The position numbers were made by a program, and so were the translations under genes. 64,000 nucleotides of DNA from Halanaeroarchaeum sp. HSR-CO (GTDB lineage: Archaea; Halobacteriota; Halobacteria; Halobacteriales; Halobacteriaceae): positions 1,736,001-1,800,000 of the forward strand of contig NZ_CP087724.1 of NCBI RefSeq assembly GCF_024972755.1. The letters are read 5' to 3'. Below, piece after piece: positions 53,297 through 62,333 of this stretch (position 1 is the stretch's first letter; the number at the start of each line of letters is the position of its first letter). The notes beneath the pieces are model-generated. The model did no database searches. It had not been told where the DNA came from and was given only the letters and a program-made list of their open reading frames with translations.

Positions 53297-54595
53297 ATGA
53301 CACTAAATGTCCTTATTGCTTCAGGGCAATGGGGTATAGGGGGTACGGAGAAGGCAGCAGAGTTATTGTTGAGAAATCTCGGTTCAGACTTCAACGCCTA
53401 CGGGGCAGGTCTCCATCGCGGCGGTGCAAGAGCTGATTCGTTACTAGAAGACGAGTACGACATCTATTTTCCCGACGATTCCGACGATTTCGCCAATTAT
53501 CTACAGAACAACGCTATTGATATCATTCATAGTCATTCTGGCGATCCCGAGTTGATCAGCGAAGCCGCAGCCAAAGCCGGAACCCCGATAGTAGTTCGAA
53601 CCGATCAATTTGGAAGATATTTCCAGCCAGATAATGGAAAAGTTATTGACTATTTTTTCTTCCCCTCCCAGTCGATTCTCCTGCGAACGCTCATGCTAAA
53701 TCAAATTAGTCTCGAAGAAGATTGGCCTCGAAAAATGGGTCTTTTATATAATCCGCTGGATATTGACAATGTCTCTCAGGGGATGTCGATGCGTTCGAGA
53801 TATAATATACCCGAAACTGCTCCTGTAGTCGGTAAGATTGGTAGGCCTGCCCCTGAAAAGTGGGGAAAACTCACCATTGACGCATTTGATCGGGTAGTTA
53901 AATCTGTACCGAACGCCCAACTCTTTCTCGTAGGGGTTCCAGACAAAATCAAGAATGCAATTCAGAGTTATGGGTGGGGGCATAAAGTAACGTATGAAGG
54001 CGTTCTCCCCCCCGACAAAGTGAAAGATTTCTATGCAACAATAGACGTGCTCGCACACACGAGTGCGATAGGTGAAAGTTACGGATACGTTATCGCAGAA
54101 GCGATGGCCAATGGGGTAGTACCCGTGGTCGATTCGACACCTATGCGTGACAACGCGCAGATCGAGCTTGTGAACCATGGCCACTCAGGCTATGTAGCCA
54201 ATTCACCACAGTCGTACGGTGAGGCAATAACGAAATTACTCAATGACAACAAATTACGGCGGCAGTTCGGGAAAGCGGCAGGTATACGCGTCAATCGATT
54301 CTCCGTCCAAAATGTCGTATCTCGGCTCGAAGATTATTATCGGCGCTTATCAGCTGAGCGCGGATTAATATCAGATTCAGACCCCGTTTCGCTCACCTAT
54401 ACATCACAACGAAACTCTCTGCTGAATTTCGCAGACGGAAACAATAAACGACTCAACCAAAGTTTCGGGGATGATGATGTTTTTCACTGGCTAGAACGAC
54501 AATCTTGGCGCTGCGTCACTTCGCTCCCAATCGGGAGAAAACCTACGTTCGACCTTTTACGCAAAGGGTTTATAGTTGCCAACGAACGTATATGA
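53297..54595 (+). CDS. GT4-family glycosyltransferase
   Basis: A 432-residue GT-B enzyme. N-terminal start NVLIASGQWGIGGTEKAAELL, donor-binding C-terminal domain with VVGKIGRPAPEKWGKLTID, VTYEGVLPPDKV, and the E-x7-E-like GESYGYVIAEAMANG with the catalytic and nucleotide-binding Glu pair. Typical of retaining group-1 glycosyltransferases. ATG at 53297 is preferred as CCATTAATAG lies about 31 bases upstream; the ORF could begin 24 codons earlier. Adjacent to a nucleotide-sugar pair on the opposite strand, and an ISH6 relic follows. Confidence 0.88.
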   Translation: MTLNVLIASGQWGIGGTEKAAELLLRNLGSDFNAYGAGLHRGGARADSLLEDEYDIYFPDDSDDFANYLQNNAIDIIHSHSGDPELISEAAAKAGTPIVVRTDQFGRYFQPDNGKVIDYFFFPSQSILLRTLMLNQISLEEDWPRKMGLLYNPLDIDNVSQGMSMRSRYNIPETAPVVGKIGRPAPEKWGKLTIDAFDRVVKSVPNAQLFLVGVPDKIKNAIQSYGWGHKVTYEGVLPPDKVKDFYATIDVLAHTSAIGESYGYVIAEAMANGVVPVVDSTPMRDNAQIELVNHGHSGYVANSPQSYGEAITKLLNDNKLRRQFGKAAGIRVNRFSVQNVVSRLEDYYRRLSAERGLISDSDPVSLTYTSQRNSLLNFADGNNKRLNQSFGDDDVFHWLERQSWRCVTSLPIGRKPTFDLLRKGFIVANERI

Positions 54596-54654
54596 CCAAG
54601 GCTGATTAATTGGTCAAAAAGTTCGACGAACTTTTGGTCCCGTTGCAGAGGCGT

Positions 54655-55980
54655 TTAGAATTGGTCTCGGGTAGTCGGTTTTTCCACCTCGATTGCTAAG
54701 TTTGTAGTGGCGGTTGTGCCGATCTGTTCGCGAGCGAAGTCAGCATACAATTCGGGATGAATTACATTGACGAACGTAAGCGTCAACATCGCCTGAATTC
54801 CGTCCCGAGTCCACGCATCCACGGTTCTTACACCGTTTCGAGACTTCTCCCATAACCCGTTCAAGCAAATTTGAGGTCCAAGGCACACGACGGCCCTCAA
54901 TAGCACCTTCAGCAAACCGAGTCAAAGCTAGTATCCATTTCCTCAGGAAACTGGCTGATCCCTCACATCCATCCAATTCGAGATGCCACGCAGTGCGCTC
55001 CAGCCGGCTTTCCGTCGAAGCAATGCGCTTACGGATTGCATCCCATTCCCCGGCTGGGTGGTGTAACTCAACGGTATTCTTCAAATAGAGACGTCTCCAC
55101 GGATTTCGTTCGCGTAGGCTTTGTGTTCTGTGAGGGGAAGTTACTCGTCTTCCCACAACGTATGCAGGAGCGACTGAGGTGCCTGCACGAAATCGAACTG
55201 ATGGGGCCGATCGCCGTGACTGAATGCTCCGACAAGAGGTTCTTCGCCATCACCCACCACGGCAGCGTCTTGAGTGATTACCGACCGCTCAGTCAGCTCT
55301 GTGGCTATCTCTTCCCAGGGTTCGTCAACACTCACGTCAAGCAGCGAGGTATCGAATTCTTCGCCAACACCTCCCGTGAAAGGGAGACGTGGATGGTGTA
55401 GTAGGCGTCTTCTTCTTAACTATGGACTTTCGTGCCGTCCGGAATGACTGTCTGGAACCCTTCTTCCTCGGTGTGTTCGGTGAGAGGTTCCCGAAGTTGT
55501 GGTCAATACTCGATGACACGCCGGTTGATCGTGGCGGGAGACAACATCGGAAGGACTCGCTCGCCGAGCGCCGTGGCGTCCCAGTAACTGGTCTTGGTTG
55601 CTAAGGTGGCCTCGCTGAATGAATTGCACTGTTGGTACTGTTTTCAACCGTTGAAAGTGAGAATGTCGCCAATCGGTCGGAAGTGTGATTGCTGGTCATC
55701 ATCTGCTGCCGTATCTTCGAGGTACGTGAGCCAAATCGTCGACTCACCGAGTACCGTGACGATGGTGCGAGTCGATGTGGCACTTCGCCGGTATCGCTTC
55801 CTCCCATTTCCGGGGTTGTGCTTCTACCCGCAATATGCCTAGACGGCTTGGTCATCGAGACTTTCGATCAATTGCTTAAACTGGATCCGGCCGAATCCAG
55901 TCTCCTGAAACTCCTGGGCAAGTGCACCCACCGTGATGCATTTGTCCTGTGCTATTCGTATGACTAGCCTCACGTCGGTT
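54655..55980 (-). pseudogene. ISH6-family transposase relic
   Basis: Read on the minus strand from about 55980 the pieces, in three frames, are: SQEEDAYYTIHVSLSRE near 55400, DVSVDEPWEEIATELTE and VVGDGEEPLVGAFSHGDR (55141-55335), and LKNTVELHHPAGEWDAIRKRI, TAWHLELDGCEGSASFLRKW, PWTSNLLERVMGEVSKRCKN (54740-55156), then VDAWTRDGIQAML and PELYADF. This is the order and wording of the ISH6 family (for example PWTSNPVERAMGEVSKRCKN). Multiple frameshifts show it is dead. The 5' end near 55980 is approximate. Confidence 0.78.
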
Positions 55981-56146
55981 GTGGCGTGTATGGGATGTTT
56001 CCGTGGTGATCACCCGATACGTCCCATTCCAGGACTTTAGTTCTAAACAGGTCTGAAACACAACCAAATATATTTATTACGATGATCAATTGGCTATTTG
56101 ATGTATATTGTAACCCTTAAGGGGGTTGTACGATTATTCGGAATTA

Positions 56147-57160
56147 ATGACGAACACAGACCATGAATTAAATATTGAAAATATTACTAAAGCAATAAAG
56201 TATCCAAAACGTGCTGTTGATGATGTTTTATTGTACTATACACTTAGATACTTTTTGACCCGATTGAATACAAAATACAACATCGGAACCAATGTATTTG
56301 ATAAACAGTGGGATTTGTTAATCATTCTCGATACTTGTCGTATCGATGCATTAAATTTGGTTAGTAGTGAATATGAATTTATTAATGAGATTGATTCTAT
56401 AACATCCCTTGGAAGCGCAACACCAGAATGGGTTGCGAGTACATTTGTAAGTGATTACACTGATGAGATCAGCAATACAACGTATATTACTGCTAATGCT
56501 ATGGCAAAATCAATATTGGAAGATTCTGTTCAAAATAGTGAAAATGCCCATTTATTATTGAGGAGTTTACGCCGACATCACACAGTTGACGATGCCGCTT
56601 TGAATGAACTCATCTATGTATTTGATCATGAAGGTATTGGACAGAGAGGACCGCTGGGCCATGAAGAGGGAATGACTCCGCCAGAATATGTCACTAATAA
56701 CACTATAGACCACATGAGAAATAATTCAACGGATCGGGTTATTGCGCATTATTTCCAACCTCACTTTCCGTGGTCAGTTAAGGGGTTGACCGAAAATAGA
56801 CCATTGAAAAAGTTTGAGAAGAACCCATGGGATTATTTAAAAAACAAAGGAGATAAAACCAAAGTCTGGAAATCATATATTAATGAATTGAAATATGTGC
56901 TAAATAGTATTGAAACATTATTAAATAATGTTGATGCAGACAGGGTTGTGATAACTGCTGATCATGGTGAGGCCTTTGGTGAATTTGGGATTTTGGGTCA
57001 TAAGATTGGATCCATCCATCCTCAAATCCGAAAAGTACCTTGGGTAGAAACGTCAGCCACTAATAATCAAACGTACACCCCAGATCTATTGGGAAGCGGT
57101 ACCGATCGGAACACTTTTGATGCTAATCAACAGCTAAAAGCGTTGGGTTACAAACTATAA
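56147..57160 (+). CDS. Sulfatase-like alkaline-phosphatase-superfamily protein (second)
   Basis: A 337-residue protein: LLIILDTCRIDALN (the metal Asp), LGSATPEWVAS with probable Thr/Ser nucleophile at 90-92, AHYFQPHFPWS, and VITADHGEAFGEFG with the Asp-His ligands, and GHKIGSIHPQIRKVPW. It ends QLKALGYKL. It is the long sister of the gene at 27153 (same LLDxCR-D start, HYFQPH/HFMQPH and DHGE blocks), inserted between an ISH6 relic and an IS5-like copy. No formylglycine motif. Start: the ATG at 56147 is chosen over a TTG seven codons earlier. Function inferred as glycan modification. Confidence 0.75.
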   Translation: MTNTDHELNIENITKAIKYPKRAVDDVLLYYTLRYFLTRLNTKYNIGTNVFDKQWDLLIILDTCRIDALNLVSSEYEFINEIDSITSLGSATPEWVASTFVSDYTDEISNTTYITANAMAKSILEDSVQNSENAHLLLRSLRRHHTVDDAALNELIYVFDHEGIGQRGPLGHEEGMTPPEYVTNNTIDHMRNNSTDRVIAHYFQPHFPWSVKGLTENRPLKKFEKNPWDYLKNKGDKTKVWKSYINELKYVLNSIETLLNNVDADRVVITADHGEAFGEFGILGHKIGSIHPQIRKVPWVETSATNNQTYTPDLLGSGTDRNTFDANQQLKALGYKL

Positions 57161-57182
57161 AACCATTAGTTTTGTTTTGGAC

Positions 57183-58117
57183 GGCTCTTTTGAATCCACA
57201 GAGGGCGCGGGAATCACGGTTTCACGGACCATTTAACATTGTGAACCGGGGGGCCGAGAGCTATCTCCCGAAATTGACGAAACCAGGCCCGATAGGATAC
57301 GGAATCAAGGATTGAGCGTTTTATCGAAAAGTCCACGGTTTCTGTCAACGGTCGTTGATTGTACAAATCCGCATCAAGCCGCGCATTATGCGCGTGGTCT
57401 ATCGGTTGATAGAAACGATGTTTGATGAGTGGACGAACACCGTTTTCACGGAGCTGGTCTCTGAAAGCCGCCTAATCATATCCCTTATCGGCAGCCAAAC
57501 TCTCCAAACTGACAGTATTCCGACGTGAAAGTTCCGGCCCAATTTTCGCGTCATTTGGCCATTTCGCCGAGACATCAAGGTCAATTATTGCCTGGTCGGC
57601 AGTGTCGATCAGTAACGTTACTTTGAGTAGTTCGACCGACCTATCAATCCGCCGTGAGTAATCTGAGGACGCTTGATTCCGATCAAAAAACGTCGCATCA
57701 ACCGCCCCACGTCCGGACCGTTCTAGCAAGGTTGCGGACCGTCACAACAATGTTCGCCAGACCTGCATCGGCGCACGATTAAACGAACGGTAGAGCGTTG
57801 GTCCAGATGGAAAACCGTGATGTGGTAACTGAAACAATCCACGGACGTGATCCATCTCTGAGGCCAAGTCAGCCACGCCTTCGTACGACTTTTCTTCATG
57901 TACTCGAAGGTAGTGAAGAACAACGTGTTTCCATCCAGCAAATCCGTTACCTTTCGGATTGCTAACCTTGAGGAGACCGGCGGCGGAATATTTTTGAGCA
58001 AGACTCTTGATTTGCTTGACGAAGCGGAAGAGTACTTTTGGCACAACTGTACTCTCCCGCATCGTACTACTAGTTCCGTCAGATTAACTAGATTCTGTCT
58101 CTAAATTCAATAGAGCC
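57183..58117 (-). mobile_element. IS5-like element, copy 2 (inactive)
   Basis: Inverted repeats: GGCTCTTTTGAATCC (57183-57197) and AAATTCAATAGAGCC (58103-58117), complementary with three mismatches. The interior is closely similar to the copy at 46919-47855 (TLMSRRNGQMTRKLGRNFHV, AVDATFFDRNQASSDYSRRIDRSVE, and the N-terminal KVLFRFVKQIKSLAQKYSAAGLLKV). Stops and frame changes split it into three frames. A target duplication is not obvious. Confidence 0.72.
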
Positions 58118-58165
58118 GAAAATAGACAAAAGATTATCTTACTCGGTTGAAGATAGTCATATGAG

Positions 58166-59065
58166 ATGAGTCCAAGGTACTCCATCGCAATAATCCACCT
58201 AAATATGGTTGATACTGTTGCGCAATCATTAACGAGTATTCTAGATCAAATAGGCTCTGAATATGAAGTAGTCGTAGTAGATGACGGTTCCACCGATGGC
58301 AGCGAAGAAATTCTGAAACGACTAGAAAATGTATATGAAAATCTCAAGATAGATTTTCATGCGGGAAATGAAAATCATGGCGAAGCAAGAAATCATGCGG
58401 TTCAGCTTGCCGAAGGTGAGTATATTATAGGCGATATTGACGCTGATAACGTCTACTGCCCATCAATAGAAGAATTCGTGAAGATTTACCACCAAATAGA
58501 AGACGTAAAGGAAGAGAATTTTATGCTTCTCGGAACTGGTATTTACATTGCGCCTCGACAATTGCTAATCGATATTCCATATCGTAGTATTGGATATGGT
58601 GAGGACAGAGATCTATATAGGAGATTGCTTGCAAAAGATGCGTGGCTAAGTTTGAGTCACAGGGGAATTAGTGCAGAAATTGGGTACCATGACTCGATAA
58701 TTGATTGGATTACGAACGGTGTCGAAACTATATCCAATCAATTTCGGAGCGGGGTCCATTTACTTCCTTATCTGAAATGGGCTGCAGAGGAAATGGTAGG
58801 AAAGAGGACCCGAATTTCGAAGGTGCGGGGTGCAATGCATCTCTCCGTGGCAATTCCCGCATATGTGAATTCTATGCGGTTTGAAAAGTTAAAAACGCCA
58901 GAAAATTTTCAAGATATTGGAAAATTCAAAGAAAAGGTCGTGGAAAATCATATGACGTTATCGCAAATGGAGGATAGATTTGGCATTAGTGTTGATCGAG
59001 AATCACTAAGGGCGACTGGAAAATGGCTTTACGATATCAATGAACTTACACCGAGAATCGACTGA
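58166..59065 (+). CDS. GT2-family glycosyltransferase
   Basis: A 299-residue GT-A enzyme: YSIAIIHLNMVDTVAQSL at the start, EVVVVDDGSTDGSEEIL, GNENHGEARNHAVQLAEGEYIIGDIDADN where the DxD-like DIDAD metal site lies, and YGEDRDLYRRL. This is inverting GT2 in style. AT-rich; begins at ATG 58166, which is 49 bases after the IS5-like copy. The next gene on the other strand is the sialyltransferase-like protein. Both may assemble the same glycan. Confidence 0.85.
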   Translation: MSPRYSIAIIHLNMVDTVAQSLTSILDQIGSEYEVVVVDDGSTDGSEEILKRLENVYENLKIDFHAGNENHGEARNHAVQLAEGEYIIGDIDADNVYCPSIEEFVKIYHQIEDVKEENFMLLGTGIYIAPRQLLIDIPYRSIGYGEDRDLYRRLLAKDAWLSLSHRGISAEIGYHDSIIDWITNGVETISNQFRSGVHLLPYLKWAAEEMVGKRTRISKVRGAMHLSVAIPAYVNSMRFEKLKTPENFQDIGKFKEKVVENHMTLSQMEDRFGISVDRESLRATGKWLYDINELTPRID

Positions 59066-59086
59066 AATTCGAATTGCAAAGCATAA

Positions 59087-60157
59087 TTAAAGTATCGTGA
59101 CAATATTTTCAGTCAAATTCAAGAAGTGATCAATATTATCGCATAGCCTGTCGGATGATGTATAAGACCTCAATAAATTTGCTGCGGTATAACTTTGGAT
59201 ATCAAATATCGCTGCTGCAGTTAGTAACGCTGTGCTAGTGAAGCCTACGACGGAATCGGGATCCGAGATATCATAAATTTCCTCAACTGGAATCGATTTT
59301 GCCAAAACTTCGACAGAGTCGTATCTGGATTGTATTGATTCATATTTATCCTCAGTCTCCCTTGGGTGTGGCTTGATTCCTATGTGAGAGTCTCCTGGCA
59401 GCTGAGATATAATATCGTGGATAAGAGATAATTCATCATTTTCAGAGAGATCGCTTGCCTCACCGAAAGGTTGTGTGATAATTATGCAGTCATATTCTTG
59501 AATGGATTTCTCCACATGGAAGGTTTGGCGGTAAAAACCGGCGATGTCATCATTAACACTAAGCTTGGAATCCTCAAGTGAAAAAATATGGAAGGTTTTG
59601 ATGGTAAATTGCTGTAACAATCGCGATTCGATTAGTTTGTGAATTTGTCCGACTGTATCAGCCACCACTTGCCGCAGACCAGAATCTAAATCAAACTTTC
59701 GTAATCGGTCTTTGCGATTAATTTTCCGAAATTCTTCCTGCTTAATATAAGTGCCGAACCCTTCATCAATAGTAATGAATTGAGGAGAAAAGTATTCATA
59801 AAAATGACGACCGATTGAAAGCAAGTTAATGTCTGGCTTCATTGGGGCAATGATATAGAGTATATTTCCGCTATCAGATAGATTCTGATGTAATAATTCC
59901 TTTGTAGATGAGATATTTAGCAGCATCCACGATAGAAAGTTGTCTTCGAATATATCGTCCCAATAAAATACATTAATATCGTCATCAAGGTAACTAAAAT
60001 CATTCTTTTCCAATAAATAACCATCTGCTAGATGGGGCTTGATGAGAATTATACCTTTTGAAAGATCATATTTTAAGGCTGCTGCTCGTATTCCCCGAGC
60101 ATGGAACGGAGTGATAGCCATTGCTACAAATTCAATATCCTCAGGTATACGTGACAT
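59087..60157 (-). CDS. Sialyltransferase-like protein with DEG, HP and ST motifs
   Basis: A 356-residue cytoplasmic GT-B-like protein. Residues 125-136 read SPQFITIDEGFG, with Asp-Glu-Gly at 131-133; residues 260-266 read GIKPHPR, with the His-Pro at 264-265; residues 305-311 read GFTSTAL, with Ser-Thr at 308-309. A D/E-D/E-G motif, an HP motif and an S-S/T motif in this order are what I know of bacterial (poly)sialyltransferases (GT38/GT52/GT80). No TM helix. In a window with a nonulosonate pathway this is the natural transferase for the CMP-sugar. ATG at 60157 is chosen (MSRIPEDIEFVAMAITPFH); 60193 is possible. Confidence 0.72.
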   Translation of the reverse strand: MSRIPEDIEFVAMAITPFHARGIRAAALKYDLSKGIILIKPHLADGYLLEKNDFSYLDDDINVFYWDDIFEDNFLSWMLLNISSTKELLHQNLSDSGNILYIIAPMKPDINLLSIGRHFYEYFSPQFITIDEGFGTYIKQEEFRKINRKDRLRKFDLDSGLRQVVADTVGQIHKLIESRLLQQFTIKTFHIFSLEDSKLSVNDDIAGFYRQTFHVEKSIQEYDCIIITQPFGEASDLSENDELSLIHDIISQLPGDSHIGIKPHPRETEDKYESIQSRYDSVEVLAKSIPVEEIYDISDPDSVVGFTSTALLTAAAIFDIQSYTAANLLRSYTSSDRLCDNIDHFLNLTENIVTIL

Positions 60158-60610
60158 AGCCAAACCTTTTACCGACACGTTCATTGGGTTCATTATAATT
60201 GTCCATCCAAGTAGGTGTATTTGACTGTTATTATGAATGATTATTACGCTTCCAGCCATCATCATAAACTAAATATTCGTGTTTCATAGAATTGGAGCAG
60301 TTAATTATTGAAGCTCCGCACGAAAAAACCCTTTCAAAATCACTTCATTCATTCAGATTTTGATCATAAGACTACCATTATACCGTTGTTAAGATTGCGG
60401 GGAACCAATAACATCTGTTCACTGAAGACCTCGAAAAGGGGGGTCGCCGCGTTACGGGTCTTCCCTCTTTGACGTTCTCTGAGTCGAGAACTTCCGTAGT
60501 CCAAACCAAAGAAATCAGGCTCTCTAGTTGAAATTGGGTCTCCTGCTGATCTGGACGGTTTTTCGGAAGTTACATAACCACTAAGTACACGCCATTTTAG
60601 GTACTAGACG
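60158..60610. other. Gap without convincing genes
   Basis: About 450 bases. One minus-strand frame at 60435-60535 (LESLISLVWTTEVLDSENVKE) looks protein-like but has no start and no partner, so it is perhaps a remnant. A TTACATAACC box at about 60570 may be part of the rmlC promoter. No RNA gene recognised. Confidence 0.5.
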
Positions 60611-61072
60611 ATGATTCAAGGGGTAAAAACACGAAACTTGGAAGTCAATACTGACGAACGTGGACACCTCGTCGAAATGTTCAGGGAGGATTGGGACATT
60701 TACGACCCTTCTCCAGCGATGTCGTACTTCTCTCTCTCTTATCCGGGAGTCGTCCGTGCCTGGCACCGACATACCCGAGGACAGGTGGACCACTTTGTCG
60801 TCCCACAAGGACATGTGAAGGTTGGCATCTACGACGACCGTTCTGACTCCCCAACTCAGAGTGAACTTAACACATTCGTAATCGGTGAACACAATCAACA
60901 GGTGATTCGAATACCGGGGGAATGTTGGCACGGCTTCAAAGTCGTAGGTAATGAACAGGCCCTCCTAATCAACTACCCCACCAACCTCTACGATTACGAC
61001 GACCCCGACGAAGAGCGCCTTCCTCCAGACACGGACAAAATTCCGTTAGACTGGGACGAGGAGACCCACTGA
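60611..61072 (+). CDS. rmlC: dTDP-4-dehydrorhamnose 3,5-epimerase-like cupin
   Basis: A 153-residue cupin: TDERGHLVEMFRED at the start, SYPGVVRAWHRHTRGQVDHFVVPQGHVKVGIYD with the active-site His cluster, and CWHGFKVVGNEQALLINYPTNLYDYDDPDEERLP, the RmlC signature end. It is shorter than the typical 180 residues but has the core. It epimerises C3 and C5 of dTDP-4-keto-6-deoxyglucose in dTDP-L-rhamnose synthesis; a 3-epimerase or ketoisomerase variant cannot be ruled out. 5 bases before rmlA, in an operon that ends with a small zinc-binding protein. Confidence 0.87.
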   Translation: MIQGVKTRNLEVNTDERGHLVEMFREDWDIYDPSPAMSYFSLSYPGVVRAWHRHTRGQVDHFVVPQGHVKVGIYDDRSDSPTQSELNTFVIGEHNQQVIRIPGECWHGFKVVGNEQALLINYPTNLYDYDDPDEERLPPDTDKIPLDWDEETH

Positions 61073-61077
61073 AGACA

Positions 61078-62151
61078 ATGAAAGGAGTGCTCCTCTCCGG
61101 TGGCACTGGCTCTCGGCTTCGGCCAATTACGCATACTGGACCGAAACAGTTGGTCCCAGTGGCAAACAAACCAGTGCTCCAGTATGCGATTGAGGCGTAT
61201 CGGGAGGCGGGAATCACGGAAATCGGGGTCATTCTCGGAAATACGGGCCGAGAAGACGTCCAGGAATTCCTGGGTGACGGCTCGGACTTCGGCGTTGAGA
61301 TCACGTACATCGTTCAGGGTGAACCACTTGGACTGGCACACGCCGCCGGATGTGCAAAGGATTTCGTTGGTGATGACGACTTCGTGATGTTCCTGGGCGA
61401 TAATATACTCAAACAGGGAATCTCCGATCTCGTCGATAGTTTCAAGGCGGGAGATTACGCGGCCGGAATCGCATTACAAGAGGTAGACAATCCCCAACAA
61501 TTTGGAATCGCCGACGTCGACGAAAATGGAACCGTTCAGGAGCTCATCGAAAAACCAGACGACCCACCGAGTAATCTCGCTCTGATCGGCATCTATGCCT
61601 TTTCGCCACTCGTCTTCGATGCCATCGATGACCTGGAGCCCTCCTGGCGCGGTGAACTCGAAATCACTGATGCCATACAGTCATTACTCGACGATGGCTA
61701 TGCAATCGACTCACACGTCGTGGAGGGATGGTGGAAGGACACTGGGAAACCGGAAGACATCTTGGAGGCAAATCGTCTCGTACTTGAGCAGCATCCCGGG
61801 GGGCTCAACGGGACTGTCGAGGACGGGGCGACAATCGAGGGATACGTCGACCTGCACGCTACTGCCAAAGTAGAAGGAAACGCCGTCATTAGAGGCCCTG
61901 TCAGTATCGCTGAGGGAACGACAATCAAGGACGGGACGTACATTGGACCGTACACCTCGGTCGGACCAAACAGTACGATAGAGAACACGCACATCGAGAA
62001 CAGTGTCATCATCGGCGACTCGACGATAACGACATCGGAGAAAATCGTCGATAGCCTCCTTGGCAGTGGGACGGTCATATCTACTGCTGAAGGCCTCAAG
62101 CCAGAAGGGAAGCGACTGATCGTCGGGGAGAATTCGAACCTCAAATTGTAA
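61078..62151 (+). CDS. rmlA: Glucose-1-phosphate thymidylyltransferase, long form
   Basis: A 357-residue enzyme: LLSGGTGSRLRPITHTGPKQLVPVANKPVL at the N-terminus, FLGDNILKQGI, EKPDDPPSNLALIGIYAF, EGWWKDTGKPEDILEANRLVL, and a C-terminal beta-helix (EGNAVIRGPVSIAEGTTIKDG) that marks the archaeal long RmlA. It makes dTDP-glucose from dTTP and glucose-1-phosphate. Family-typical LSGGTGSRLRP motif is complete. 5 bases after rmlC and 2 bases before a 59-residue gene. Confidence 0.92.
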   Translation: MKGVLLSGGTGSRLRPITHTGPKQLVPVANKPVLQYAIEAYREAGITEIGVILGNTGREDVQEFLGDGSDFGVEITYIVQGEPLGLAHAAGCAKDFVGDDDFVMFLGDNILKQGISDLVDSFKAGDYAAGIALQEVDNPQQFGIADVDENGTVQELIEKPDDPPSNLALIGIYAFSPLVFDAIDDLEPSWRGELEITDAIQSLLDDGYAIDSHVVEGWWKDTGKPEDILEANRLVLEQHPGGLNGTVEDGATIEGYVDLHATAKVEGNAVIRGPVSIAEGTTIKDGTYIGPYTSVGPNSTIENTHIENSVIIGDSTITTSEKIVDSLLGSGTVISTAEGLKPEGKRLIVGENSNLKL

Positions 62152-62153
62152 CG

Positions 62154-62333
62154 ATGAAAATTTACACCACAACGTGTGAACAATGCGGTACCGTCGTCGC
62201 AGGGAATATTCTCGAGAAGCGCCGCGAAATAAAGTGCCCCAGAATTACCTGTGACAACGTCCTCTCGTTTTCAGATCTGCCTGAAGAGGCGCAGAACCAT
62301 CTCGAAGCCCATACAGATCGATACGCTGTTTAA
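62154..62333 (+). CDS. Small zinc-binding-type protein between rmlA and rmlD
   Basis: A 59-residue protein, MKIYTTTCEQCGTVVAGN and onward, with two cysteine pairs CEQC (8-11) and CPRITC (about 28-33), giving a probable four-Cys zinc site. It starts 2 bases after the rmlA stop and ends with TAA at 62331-62333, overlapping the convergent rmlD stop by 4 bases. The remaining 25 residues form an acidic helix (DLPEEAQNHLEAHTDRYAV). The arrangement with rmlA suggests a regulatory or accessory subunit role. I do not recognise the family. Easily missed because of size. Confidence 0.62.
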   Translation: MKIYTTTCEQCGTVVAGNILEKRREIKCPRITCDNVLSFSDLPEEAQNHLEAHTDRYAV

